From positions 62,001 to 126,000 of the forward strand of contig CANLMR010000006.1 of assembly GCA_947492185.1 (NCBI GenBank): 64,000 nt of DNA. The letters are read 5' to 3'. Position 1 is the first letter of the stretch. Every line of letters starts with the position of its first letter. Both the position numbers and the translations under genes were made by a program. Below are positions 26,421 through 36,161 of this stretch, piece by piece. The notes below the pieces were generated by a model that searched no databases, was not told where the DNA came from, and worked only from the letters and a program-made list of their open reading frames with translations. This DNA comes from an uncultured Tenacibaculum sp. GTDB taxonomy: Bacteria > Bacteroidota > Bacteroidia > Flavobacteriales > Flavobacteriaceae.

Positions 26421-27635
26421 TTATAATGTTGGCGCTGGTGCTGCCGGAGCAGATGCAGTTGAACTACCACTTAATTGAAATGGATTTTTAAACCCTAAGT
26501 TCACAATAATTCTTCTTGCAGTTCCCATTGGCACAATAGACATTTCAATTTCTAATTCAGAATTTGCTAAAATATCTTGATTTGGATTTACATATACGTC
26601 AATTTCTGAAACCTCTTCATTACTAATCATTCGCTCTACAGCTGATCTACAAATAGTTTCAAAACCTTTTACTACAGATGGTGCTAATTTTCCAGAATCT
26701 GGATCTACTAATACCGGAGAGTTTAGTTTTGGTAATAATGCTGTACGTGCAATACGTGCTGCTTTATGAATTGTTCTATTTGCTTCGATAAAGGTAAAAT
26801 CTGAAGTTGGCTCAATACACGTGTGACTATCATTAAAGTATACACCTGGTAAGCCAGTATGCGTGCGAGTAAAAATATATTTCGCTACATCTAAATTTTT
26901 CATCTGTCCTTCAGACACTTTAACACCTCCAATAAATCCAGCTGTACGAAAACCATCACCTGTTAAATTAAACTTCTCCACCCAAGCAATATTTTCCGAC
27001 ACTTTTGCTTTAGAAATTGCTCCTAACAACACTCCAACAGCTGCTGTATTATTATATCTAGCATCTAAAGCTAATTCTTCATCCATTGCCAATAATACAG
27101 AAACATTTTCAGCAGATTTTGCTAAAATATTTGATGGCTTTAGAGGATTAATTCCTTTTCCTTCTAAAATTACCTCAACTGGCCTGAAATTTTCAAAAGC
27201 ATTTACAGTTAGCGTTTTAGCTTTATCTATCGCTAACAACGTTTCTTTATCATCTCCAGCATTTGCTATAACAGCTAATTGACGAATTGCCCCATTAGCT
27301 TGAACTAACATATCTTCAGCAAATTTTTCAATCATTGAAGAATATTTAGCCTCTTCAGTTCTCATGATAAATAAATCTCCTGAAGGATTCATTCTAAAAA
27401 ATTGAGAAATTTGATAGTAAGCTGAAACACCAGCAGTATCATAATTTTCATCAATTCCTAAATCCTTTGCTTCTTTAAGAGAAGCTAAACGGTAAATTTT
27501 ATTTTTTTCAATTTCAGCATCTGGCTGTGCTGCTGTGTTGAATAACAGTCCAGACACCATATCTTGGTTTGGTGTTCTTCGACCTAAACCTCCTGAGAGT
27601 TTGTTGATAACAACATCATTAAATAGTACGCCCAT
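26421..27635 (-). CDS. Contractile tail sheath protein (DUF2586-like)
   Basis: A 404-residue protein with the build of contractile sheaths: an N-terminal strand (MGVLFNDVVINKLSG), a variable domain in the middle (L-L-A-M-D-E-E-L-A-L-D-A-R-Y-N-N-T), and a conserved C-terminal half with T-G-L-P-G-V-Y-F-N-D, R-T-I-H-K-A-A-R-I-A-R, and a final strand V-P-M-G-T-A-R-R-I-I-V-N-L-G-F. The class resembles DUF2586 sheath-like proteins. The last 16 residues are Ala/Pro/Ser-rich and probably disordered. It is followed by the tube gene. It is the clearest marker that this cluster encodes a contractile device. Confidence 0.8.
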   Translation of the reverse strand: MGVLFNDVVINKLSGGLGRRTPNQDMVSGLLFNTAAQPDAEIEKNKIYRLASLKEAKDLGIDENYDTAGVSAYYQISQFFRMNPSGDLFIMRTEEAKYSSMIEKFAEDMLVQANGAIRQLAVIANAGDDKETLLAIDKAKTLTVNAFENFRPVEVILEGKGINPLKPSNILAKSAENVSVLLAMDEELALDARYNNTAAVGVLLGAISKAKVSENIAWVEKFNLTGDGFRTAGFIGGVKVSEGQMKNLDVAKYIFTRTHTGLPGVYFNDSHTCIEPTSDFTFIEANRTIHKAARIARTALLPKLNSPVLVDPDSGKLAPSVVKGFETICRSAVERMISNEEVSEIDVYVNPNQDILANSELEIEMSIVPMGTARRIIVNLGFKNPFQLSGSSTASAPAAPAPTL

Positions 27636-27672
27636 ATTTTTTATTATTTATTCATTTTTCTTAAACAGTTAT

Positions 27673-27707
27673 AAAAATAGATTAGCATTTTCTATTAATC
27701 TATTTTT
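27673..27707 (-). other. A/T-rich hairpin upstream of the sheath gene
   Basis: A perfect 12-base-pair inverted repeat (AAAAATAGATTA / TAATCTATTTTT) with an 11-base loop, between the small HTH gene and the sheath gene. With the hairpins at 26379 and 25831 it makes a set flanking both sheath and tube. Confidence 0.5.
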
Positions 27708-27740
27708 TCCAACAGTCTGTACTGTAGTTTCAGTAAAAAA

Positions 27741-27896
27741 TTATTGATTGATAATATTATATATGGTACGCTCAGATAAAAATAGCCTTTCAGACAATTC
27801 AGCAACAATAAGTTTCATTTGCTTGTCTTGATTACTATTAATATAACGTCTAACAAATTCTCTTCTCTTCTCTAACAAATTTACACTTCTTTTCAT
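27741..27896 (-). CDS. 51-residue helix-turn-helix protein
   Basis: A small gene below the usual length cut-off. It encodes 51 residues starting MKRSVNLLEKRREFVRRYIN, with a helix-turn-helix-like segment (LIVAELSERLFLSERTIYNI, residues 29-48). The start lies three bases after the upstream gene stop, so it is part of the cluster. It is basic at the N-terminus. It could be a cluster-specific regulator, or the remnant of a phage replication or terminase-type HTH protein. The frame is tightly packed and clearly gene-like in content. Confidence 0.65.
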   Translation of the reverse strand: MKRSVNLLEKRREFVRRYINSNQDKQMKLIVAELSERLFLSERTIYNIINQ

Positions 27897-27899
27897 TTT

Positions 27900-28610
27900 T
27901 TACTTTAATTTTAAATTTCGGGAGTTAATAGTTAAGTTTTCTTCAATTTCTTTAAAAACTAGCAGTTTTTTTCCATCTATTTCTTTTTCATAGTAATCGT
28001 TTAAATCGTAACCAATTTTTCTAAGGGACTCTTTTACTTTTTCACGCTCGGCATTATTACTTAATTCACTTTCTGTAAAGAATTGATTTGAAATCATCGT
28101 GTATCGTTTCTTATAAGTTCTTTCAATTAAAGTAGTTTTATAATTAATTTCCCAAATAAAAAACTCATTCTTTTCCCAATTATCATCCTCTACAGTAAAC
28201 TGACATTCTTTTATTTTAAATGCAGAGTTAGCAATTAGCTCAGAAACATCTTCTTCATTTTCAATAGCTTCTTTGTTTTCTCTAATTTCAGATGACGTAG
28301 GATGCAATAAAATAGCATCATCTATTTTTTTTGCTAAATCGAAAACCTCAAGATAATCATCTTTAAAATCTGAATCCAACACAATAAAAACACTAAAATC
28401 AACATCTGCTTTATATTCGTTTTCAGATGACATATTCCAATCGATATGATTGTACTTAAACATGACTAATGGAAAATTCACATTAGCTTTAGGCTTAAAT
28501 ACCAAATCATTAAACAAACCAACAGGAATTTGATTTTTAGGATTTAAATTTTCGTTAATAAGTGATGAGATAATGCCCTTTTTCTGGGCATAGAAATCTT
28601 TTAAAATCAT
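27900..28610 (-). CDS. Tail terminator-like protein, first gene of the tail cluster
   Basis: A 236-residue soluble protein that opens the cluster. The middle part (Y-K-A-D-V-D-F-S-V-F-I-V-L-D, then D-D-Y-L-E-V-F-D-L-A-K-K-I) has the alternating strand and helix layout of tail terminator or completion proteins (gpR/gp37 type), and this is their usual place before the sheath. The C-terminal 70 residues are charged and helical. A capping role on the end of the tube and sheath is inferred from position. Confidence 0.5.
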   Translation of the reverse strand: MILKDFYAQKKGIISSLINENLNPKNQIPVGLFNDLVFKPKANVNFPLVMFKYNHIDWNMSSENEYKADVDFSVFIVLDSDFKDDYLEVFDLAKKIDDAILLHPTSSEIRENKEAIENEEDVSELIANSAFKIKECQFTVEDDNWEKNEFFIWEINYKTTLIERTYKKRYTMISNQFFTESELSNNAEREKVKESLRKIGYDLNDYYEKEIDGKKLLVFKEIEENLTINSRNLKLK

Positions 28611-28673
28611 AGTATCTTTTTCTTTTGTTCTTGATAGTAAAGCTACAAAAAATAAACTACACTTTATTTAAAA

Positions 28674-28702
28674 AAAAGGTAATTTTTTATTAAAATATTC
28701 AA
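28674..28702 (-). promoter_or_regulatory. Candidate promoter of the tail cluster
   Basis: On the minus strand: TTG, 18 bases, TACCTTTT (seven of eight to TAnnTTTG), about 64 bases before the first tail gene ATG. The region is very A/T-rich, so a chance match is possible. Confidence 0.35.
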
Positions 28703-28823
28703 AAAACAATAGCTTTATTGGGTATTTCTTACATAATACACATTATATCCGCCAGAAACACAATTACTTATAACTCAAAAAAACATTAAAAATTGTACTC
28801 ATAGATTACTTTTTTTAACAAAA

Positions 28824-28851
28824 AAAACCAGTAAAGAAACTTACTGGTTTT
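28824..28851 (-). terminator. Hairpin terminator of ettA
   Basis: Perfect inverted repeat AAAACCAGTAA / TTACTGGTTTT with a six-base loop and a flanking A-run (T-run on the minus strand), 33 bases past the ettA stop. It separates ettA from the tail cluster. Confidence 0.85.
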
Positions 28852-28884
28852 ATCAAATTTATTTTCAGAAACTTAACTTAATTT

Positions 28885-30576
28885 CTATCGAATTAATTTT
28901 TTGTATTTAATTCGTTTTGGCATAATATCTCCGCCTAAACGTTTCTTTTTATTTTCTTCATATTCCGAGAATGAACCTTCAAAGAAATACACTTGAGAAT
29001 CTCCTTCAAATGCTAAAATATGCGTACAAATTCTATCTAAAAACCAACGATCGTGAGAAATTACCACTGCACATCCTGCAAAGTTTTCTAAACCTTCTTC
29101 TAAAGCTCGTAAAGTATTTACATCTAAATCGTTTGTAGGCTCATCCAGAAGTAGCACATTTCCTTCTTCTTTTAAAGTCATAGCTAAATGTAAACGGTTA
29201 CGTTCTCCACCAGAAAGAGTATTTACTTTCTTATTTTGTTCACTACCTCCAAAATTGAATCGGCTTAGATATGCCCTAGAATTCACTTGTTTTCCGCCCA
29301 TCATTACTAAATCTTGTCCATCAGAAAAATTTTCCCAAATTGATTTATTGGGGTCAATATTTGAATGCGCTTGATCTACGTATGCAATTTTAGCAGTTTC
29401 TCCTACCTTAAACGTTCCAGCATCCGGAGCTTCTTCACCCATAATCATTTTAAATATGGTAGTTTTTCCAGCACCGTTAGGTCCGATAATCCCAACAATT
29501 CCTGCCTGAGGTAAATTAAATTCTAAGTTTTCATACAGTAGCTTATCACCAAAGGCTTTAGATACTCCTGTAGCTTCAATAACATTAGTTCCTAATCTTG
29601 GACCATTAGGAATATAAATCTCTAGTTTTTCTTCAGTTTGTTTCTGATCTTGACTCATCAGTTTTTCATAATTCTTCAAACGAGCTTTTGATTTCGCCTG
29701 ACGACCTTTTGCTCCCTGGCGTACCCATTCTAACTCTCGTTCTAAAGTTTTTTGACGTTTTGAAGCAGTTTTACTTTCCTGCGCTAATCGTGTAGATTTT
29801 TGATCTAACCAAGAAGAATAGTTTCCTTTCCATGGAATTCCTTCTCCTCTGTCTAATTCTAAAATCCAACCCGCAACATTATCTAAGAAATATCTATCAT
29901 GCGTTACTGCAATCACAGTTCCTTTATATTGTGCTAAATGATGCTCTAACCAATGTACTGATTCAGCATCTAAGTGGTTAGTAGGTTCATCTAATAATAA
30001 TATTTCTGGCTCTTGTAATAATAATCTACATAAAGCAACTCTACGACGTTCTCCTCCAGATAGCACACCAATTTTCTTATCGGAATCTGGTGTACGTAAA
30101 GCATCCATTGCTATTTCTAACTTCGTATCCAATTCCCAAGCATTGGAAGCATCTATTTGATCTTGTAGTTCAGCTTGACGCGCCATCAATTTTTCCATTT
30201 TATCTGCATCAGAATACACCTCTTCTAATCCAAACATATCATTGATTTTATTGTACTCGTCAAGAATAGCTACAGTTTCAGCTACACCTTCTTTTACCAC
30301 TTCTAAAACAGTTTTCTCTTCATCTAGTTGTGGCTCTTGTTCTAAATAACCTACTTTATACCCTGGTGAAAAAGTTACTTCGCCTTGGTAGTTTTTTTCT
30401 ACTCCAGCAATAATCTTTAATAAAGTAGATTTTCCTGATCCGTTAAGACCTAAAATTCCGATTTTAGCTCCATAGAAGAAGCTTAAATAAATATCTTTTA
30501 AAACTTGTTTTCCTGTTGATTGATAGGTTTTAGAAACCCTATTCATGGAAAAAATGATCTTCTTATCGTCAGACAT
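28885..30576 (-). CDS. ettA: Energy-dependent translational throttle protein EttA (ABC-F)
   Basis: A 563-residue ABC-F protein with two ATPase domains and no membrane segment. It has Walker A motifs GLNGSGKST (about 43-51) and GPNGAGKTT (about 368), signatures LSGGERRR and LSGGERNR, Walker B LLLDEPTN in both halves, and a linker rich in Arg/Lys (Q-G-A-K-G-R-Q-A-K-S-K-A-R). EttA binds the ribosomal E site and gates the first peptide bond according to ATP/ADP level. Full length, with its own terminator. Very secure. Confidence 0.97.
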   Translation of the reverse strand: MSDDKKIIFSMNRVSKTYQSTGKQVLKDIYLSFFYGAKIGILGLNGSGKSTLLKIIAGVEKNYQGEVTFSPGYKVGYLEQEPQLDEEKTVLEVVKEGVAETVAILDEYNKINDMFGLEEVYSDADKMEKLMARQAELQDQIDASNAWELDTKLEIAMDALRTPDSDKKIGVLSGGERRRVALCRLLLQEPEILLLDEPTNHLDAESVHWLEHHLAQYKGTVIAVTHDRYFLDNVAGWILELDRGEGIPWKGNYSSWLDQKSTRLAQESKTASKRQKTLERELEWVRQGAKGRQAKSKARLKNYEKLMSQDQKQTEEKLEIYIPNGPRLGTNVIEATGVSKAFGDKLLYENLEFNLPQAGIVGIIGPNGAGKTTIFKMIMGEEAPDAGTFKVGETAKIAYVDQAHSNIDPNKSIWENFSDGQDLVMMGGKQVNSRAYLSRFNFGGSEQNKKVNTLSGGERNRLHLAMTLKEEGNVLLLDEPTNDLDVNTLRALEEGLENFAGCAVVISHDRWFLDRICTHILAFEGDSQVYFFEGSFSEYEENKKKRLGGDIMPKRIKYKKLIR

Positions 30577-30617
30577 TTTTGATTAGTTAGTTTATAAAAT
30601 TAAAAAGTAATAATGAA

Positions 30618-30800
30618 TTATACGCGTCCTTTTAAAGCATTGAACACCCAAGCAATTGCAAAGAATCCAAGAGCAACTGCACCGAAACCATATCCTGCAA
30701 TTTCATCATATTTGAAAACTGCTAAAGCCACTAAAAGAATCCCCATTAAAACCATTATTAATGTTGCATATCCCAACACTGTATTTTTGTTCATTGCCAT
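30618..30800 (-). CDS. Small flavobacterial membrane protein (CAL67264 family)
   Basis: A 60-residue protein with two transmembrane helices (about 8-29 and 37-55) and a conserved end AIAWVFNALKGRV, matching a small membrane family seen across Flavobacteriia next to ettA-type genes. Function unknown. The closely spaced position upstream of ettA supports a real gene. Confidence 0.8.
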   Translation of the reverse strand: MAMNKNTVLGYATLIMVLMGILLVALAVFKYDEIAGYGFGAVALGFFAIAWVFNALKGRV

Positions 30801-30857
30801 ATTTTCTATTTTAGTAACACAAATATCGATAATTAATCAACATTTAAAGTATTAATA

Positions 30858-31796
30858 TTAAAAATTTAAAGGACTGCATCCTAAAGAAGCATAACTTTTT
30901 TCAAATAAATTTATCCCTAAAATGAATTGATGCGAATTATAAAAACCAGCAAAATCTGTATTCAAATCAAAATCTATAGAATATCCAAAGCTGAAATTTT
31001 TATAATCTATTCCAGCAAACATTGTAAAGGAAGTACCGTTTAATCCCTCATTTATAAAAGACTTATATGAGCCTCCATACCAAATGCTATATTTTGTTAA
31101 TAATGGTTTGTGATAAAATTTAGTATTGACATCTATTTCAATATCCAATCCTTCTATTTTTTTTATAAAAATGGAAGGCTCTATAAAAAAAGTATCGTTG
31201 TTATTGATACTTCTTAAGTGCCCTACAATTAAGGAATATGTTGTTTTATTTTCCGAAGTTAATATATTGTTAACCAATGTTTGACTCATGGAAAGTCCTC
31301 CATAATAATTTTCATAAATGAAATAGGTACCTAGATTAAATCCCAAATCAAAATCTTGATTAAAATTTATTAATGATGGATCTCCACCAGATCTATCTAA
31401 ATCTAAACCATTATGCTTTCCTGAAAAAGCCAATCCGAAACTCCAAAAACGTTGATATTTATTATTTGTTCCTAAATTGATATGATATGCTGTTGCTATT
31501 TCTAATCCGGTTGTATTATGATTTCCATTACTGTCTTTAAATACATAACCTCCTACTCCTATATATCTATTTATTCTTCCTTGATAGCTTGCTGTGAGTG
31601 TATTTGGAGAGGCTGTTTCTCCAATCCATTGATTTCTATAGGTAAACCTAACTTTATGACTTGTATTAATTCCGGCTACAGCTGGATTAATCAAAAAATA
31701 ATTTCCCAATAAGTATTGTGAATGAATGGGTAGAAATTCTTGAGCAGATATTTTAAATGTCGCTAAGAAAAAAAGTAGTATGTATTGTTTTTTCAC
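30858..31796 (-). CDS. PorP/SprF-family outer membrane protein
   Basis: A 312-residue protein with a signal peptide (MKKQYILLFFLATFKISAQ). It has the PorP/SprF hallmark start LPIHSQYLLGNYFLINPAVA with R-F-T-Y-R-N-Q-W-I, then amphipathic strands of an outer-membrane barrel ending in an aromatic-rich region. Members help secrete or anchor large T9SS cargo at the surface. It is two bases downstream of a type B T9SS cargo gene, the standard pair. Secure family call; the partner is inferred to be its neighbour. Confidence 0.9.
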   Translation of the reverse strand: MKKQYILLFFLATFKISAQEFLPIHSQYLLGNYFLINPAVAGINTSHKVRFTYRNQWIGETASPNTLTASYQGRINRYIGVGGYVFKDSNGNHNTTGLEIATAYHINLGTNNKYQRFWSFGLAFSGKHNGLDLDRSGGDPSLINFNQDFDLGFNLGTYFIYENYYGGLSMSQTLVNNILTSENKTTYSLIVGHLRSINNNDTFFIEPSIFIKKIEGLDIEIDVNTKFYHKPLLTKYSIWYGGSYKSFINEGLNGTSFTMFAGIDYKNFSFGYSIDFDLNTDFAGFYNSHQFILGINLFEKSYASLGCSPLNF

Positions 31797-31798
31797 AG

Positions 31799-33880
31799 CT
31801 AATTTAATTTTGAAAAATGTCCTTTAAAAACCTGTCCATTTACTCTTAAAAAATACCAATAATCATCAGGAATTAATTGTTGACCAGAAAAAGTTCCATC
31901 CCATGATATTTCTTGATTTTTATAATTTCTAATTAATCTTCTATGTCTATCAAAAATCTGAAGTTCAAAATCTAAATCCCCTCTTAACTGCGGAATTCTA
32001 AAGACATCATTTATTCCATCTCCATTAGGGGAAAAATATTTTGGTATATTTAGTTTTACATCAAAATTAGTGTTAATCTTACACCCATTACTATCAACCA
32101 CTTCTATGTTGTGCGTCCCAAAAGAGAGTTCTTCAAATACATTTTCAGATTGAGATATTTGATTATCTAAAATATAAGTTAATGGTTCTGCGCCATAAGC
32201 ATAAATTGTTGCAAAATCATCTAATTCATCATATTCAATATCATCAATAGTTGGAGCTTGGTTTTCTATTAAAAGTGTTTCTAATTCACCTGTACAACAG
32301 TCTTTATTACTTACTATTACAGAATACACTCCAGGTTCTTTTACTTTTATTTTTCGAGTTGTTTCTCCAGTCGACCATAAAAATGTTTCAAACAATCCGG
32401 CGTCAATTTCAACTGGCCCTTCGTTACTACAGATATACACTTCTTTTGGTAACGTAGTTGAAATTAATTCATCTTTTATAATTATTTGTTTAGTATACGT
32501 ATGATTTATATTTTCTGAATCTTGAACTTGCAATTGAATTGTATAATTTCCAGAATTGGAATACATGTGAGATGGTATCGACATTGAAGATATATTTCCA
32601 TCTCCAAAATCCCAATTAAAACTAACAGCATTCTCAACTAAATCAGCAGCAAATTCTATTTTGTCTCCAAAACATAAATTTTTTACAAAAAAGTTAGATT
32701 TAAAATACGATTGAGGAAAAGAAGGCAGTTCTTCTATATTCAAACCATCAACATTGACAAGTTCAGTTACACTACTATTTTCAATTTTGCCTAGAAAAGT
32801 ATCCCAAGCTTGACCTTTTGTTAAAATATAAAGTTCTCTATCTGGACCAATTTGTATATCCAAAACGTTAGCTAAAATTCTCTTGAAGATAAGATTCTCA
32901 GTAGACTTAATATCTGTAGCCGAAAGATCATATTCATAAGTAAAATGTTCAGGAGGAAGTCCGAATGGTAGATATCTAGTTCTTATAGTTACATACAATT
33001 TATTGTCTCTAATTTCTCCTAATAGTGGATTGAATAAATTAACTACCGTATCTCCTTTTTCTATTTTTGTTTGAGTAAAAAGATTTCCTGCTTCCCCAGT
33101 GACTTTATCAAATGATAGTATTTGAATAAATCCATCATCTGCTATAAACTCTTTATTTAGAGTTAATCTATTATTTGTTTGAATGAAGGTTACAATTTTA
33201 TCTCCTTCAGCATTTATCTTAACCTCGTTAAAAACATTAAACATTTGATCTCTACCATCTACGAAGTATTTGAAAATCTTAGGATCAGCTAACTTACTTA
33301 TTCTGTGACTCTCTGGACCTCTTTCATTAACTTCAATTGAAAAAATGTCGATTCCATTTCTAACTATTACCCATACTTTTTGTGCTTCATCGTTTACATA
33401 AGCTGTTAATCCGGAATATATTGCCGTATCAAAATACTGAACATCTTCTTCTATAATTGTGACATTACCATCATCATCAATATCATACTGAGAGTAGTAT
33501 AATTTTGGAACTATATTAATTTCTCTAGGAACTCCAAGATTAGGGGTTCGAATTGCTTTGGTTTCAAAAAGATAATATTTAGTATTACATCCTATTTTCT
33601 TAAAAATAACCGAATTATATGCCTTGCCATATCTTTTATTAGATTTGATTACTCTTTGTTTATTATCATAAAGTGTTACTCCATCATAATTCAAAATTAG
33701 ATCTCCTTTGGTATTACAAATAGCAGATTGAGAAGAAATAGTATCTGTAGTTTGAGAAAGCACAGTATTTGTTGTTGAATTGAAGTTTAACTCCAATTTA
33801 TTCATTGCCCAAACGTTCCCTCGATTTTGGGAAACCAAGTAAAATGAACTAAAAACAAATACTGTAAAGAACCATTTCAT
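31799..33880 (-). CDS. T9SS type B sorting-domain protein with PKD domain
   Basis: A 693-residue exported protein. After the signal peptide (MKWFFTVFVFSSFYLVSQ) there is a beta-propeller-like region (about 40-370) and a PKD domain (S-F-N-W-D-F-G-D-G-N-I, near 424). It ends with the gliding-motility type B C-terminal domain (F-S-P-N-G-D-G-I-N-D-V-F and final W-Y-F-L-R-V-N-G-Q-V-F-K-G-H-F-S). This C-terminus directs secretion through the type IX system and attachment to the surface via a PorP/SprF partner, encoded right after it. A surface adhesin or sensor-like role is likely, unproven. Confidence 0.88.
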   Translation of the reverse strand: MKWFFTVFVFSSFYLVSQNRGNVWAMNKLELNFNSTTNTVLSQTTDTISSQSAICNTKGDLILNYDGVTLYDNKQRVIKSNKRYGKAYNSVIFKKIGCNTKYYLFETKAIRTPNLGVPREINIVPKLYYSQYDIDDDGNVTIIEEDVQYFDTAIYSGLTAYVNDEAQKVWVIVRNGIDIFSIEVNERGPESHRISKLADPKIFKYFVDGRDQMFNVFNEVKINAEGDKIVTFIQTNNRLTLNKEFIADDGFIQILSFDKVTGEAGNLFTQTKIEKGDTVVNLFNPLLGEIRDNKLYVTIRTRYLPFGLPPEHFTYEYDLSATDIKSTENLIFKRILANVLDIQIGPDRELYILTKGQAWDTFLGKIENSSVTELVNVDGLNIEELPSFPQSYFKSNFFVKNLCFGDKIEFAADLVENAVSFNWDFGDGNISSMSIPSHMYSNSGNYTIQLQVQDSENINHTYTKQIIIKDELISTTLPKEVYICSNEGPVEIDAGLFETFLWSTGETTRKIKVKEPGVYSVIVSNKDCCTGELETLLIENQAPTIDDIEYDELDDFATIYAYGAEPLTYILDNQISQSENVFEELSFGTHNIEVVDSNGCKINTNFDVKLNIPKYFSPNGDGINDVFRIPQLRGDLDFELQIFDRHRRLIRNYKNQEISWDGTFSGQQLIPDDYWYFLRVNGQVFKGHFSKLN

Positions 33881-33904
33881 AACATAACTTTTTCACAAAC
33901 AAAA

Positions 33905-33939
33905 AATACGATTTTTAATCGGAAATTAAAAATCGTATT
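33905..33939 (-). terminator. Hairpin terminator after the dienoyl-CoA-reductase-like gene
   Basis: A 15-base-pair perfect stem (AATACGATTTTTAAT / ATTAAAAATCGTATT) with a T-run on the minus strand, 41 bases past the stop codon of the gene at 33980. Confidence 0.8.
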
Positions 33940-33979
33940 CTATCAAAAAGTAATGCTATATATTATTCCTTTATTCTGT

Positions 33980-36007
<2,028 letters not shown>

Positions 36008-36161
36008 CTAGTTTGTTGTTTTAAATTTTATTATGCACGCATAATATCTGCAAGATAATTCTATTTTCTTAAAATAAAAATCCAAAGTACTATTTATAAG
36101 CAATATTTAAAGCTTATATTATGAATTAGCCTTAAATTTGTTCTGCTTAGATTTAGATTCA

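Noticed and set aside
7352..28610. A complete prophage
   Set aside because: No capsid, portal, terminase, integrase, lysis genes or visible att repeats; only tail-type genes are present.
36138..36161. TTG start of the secreted EEP-family protein
   Set aside because: It overlaps a TAAATTTG box and would put eight residues before a normal signal peptide.
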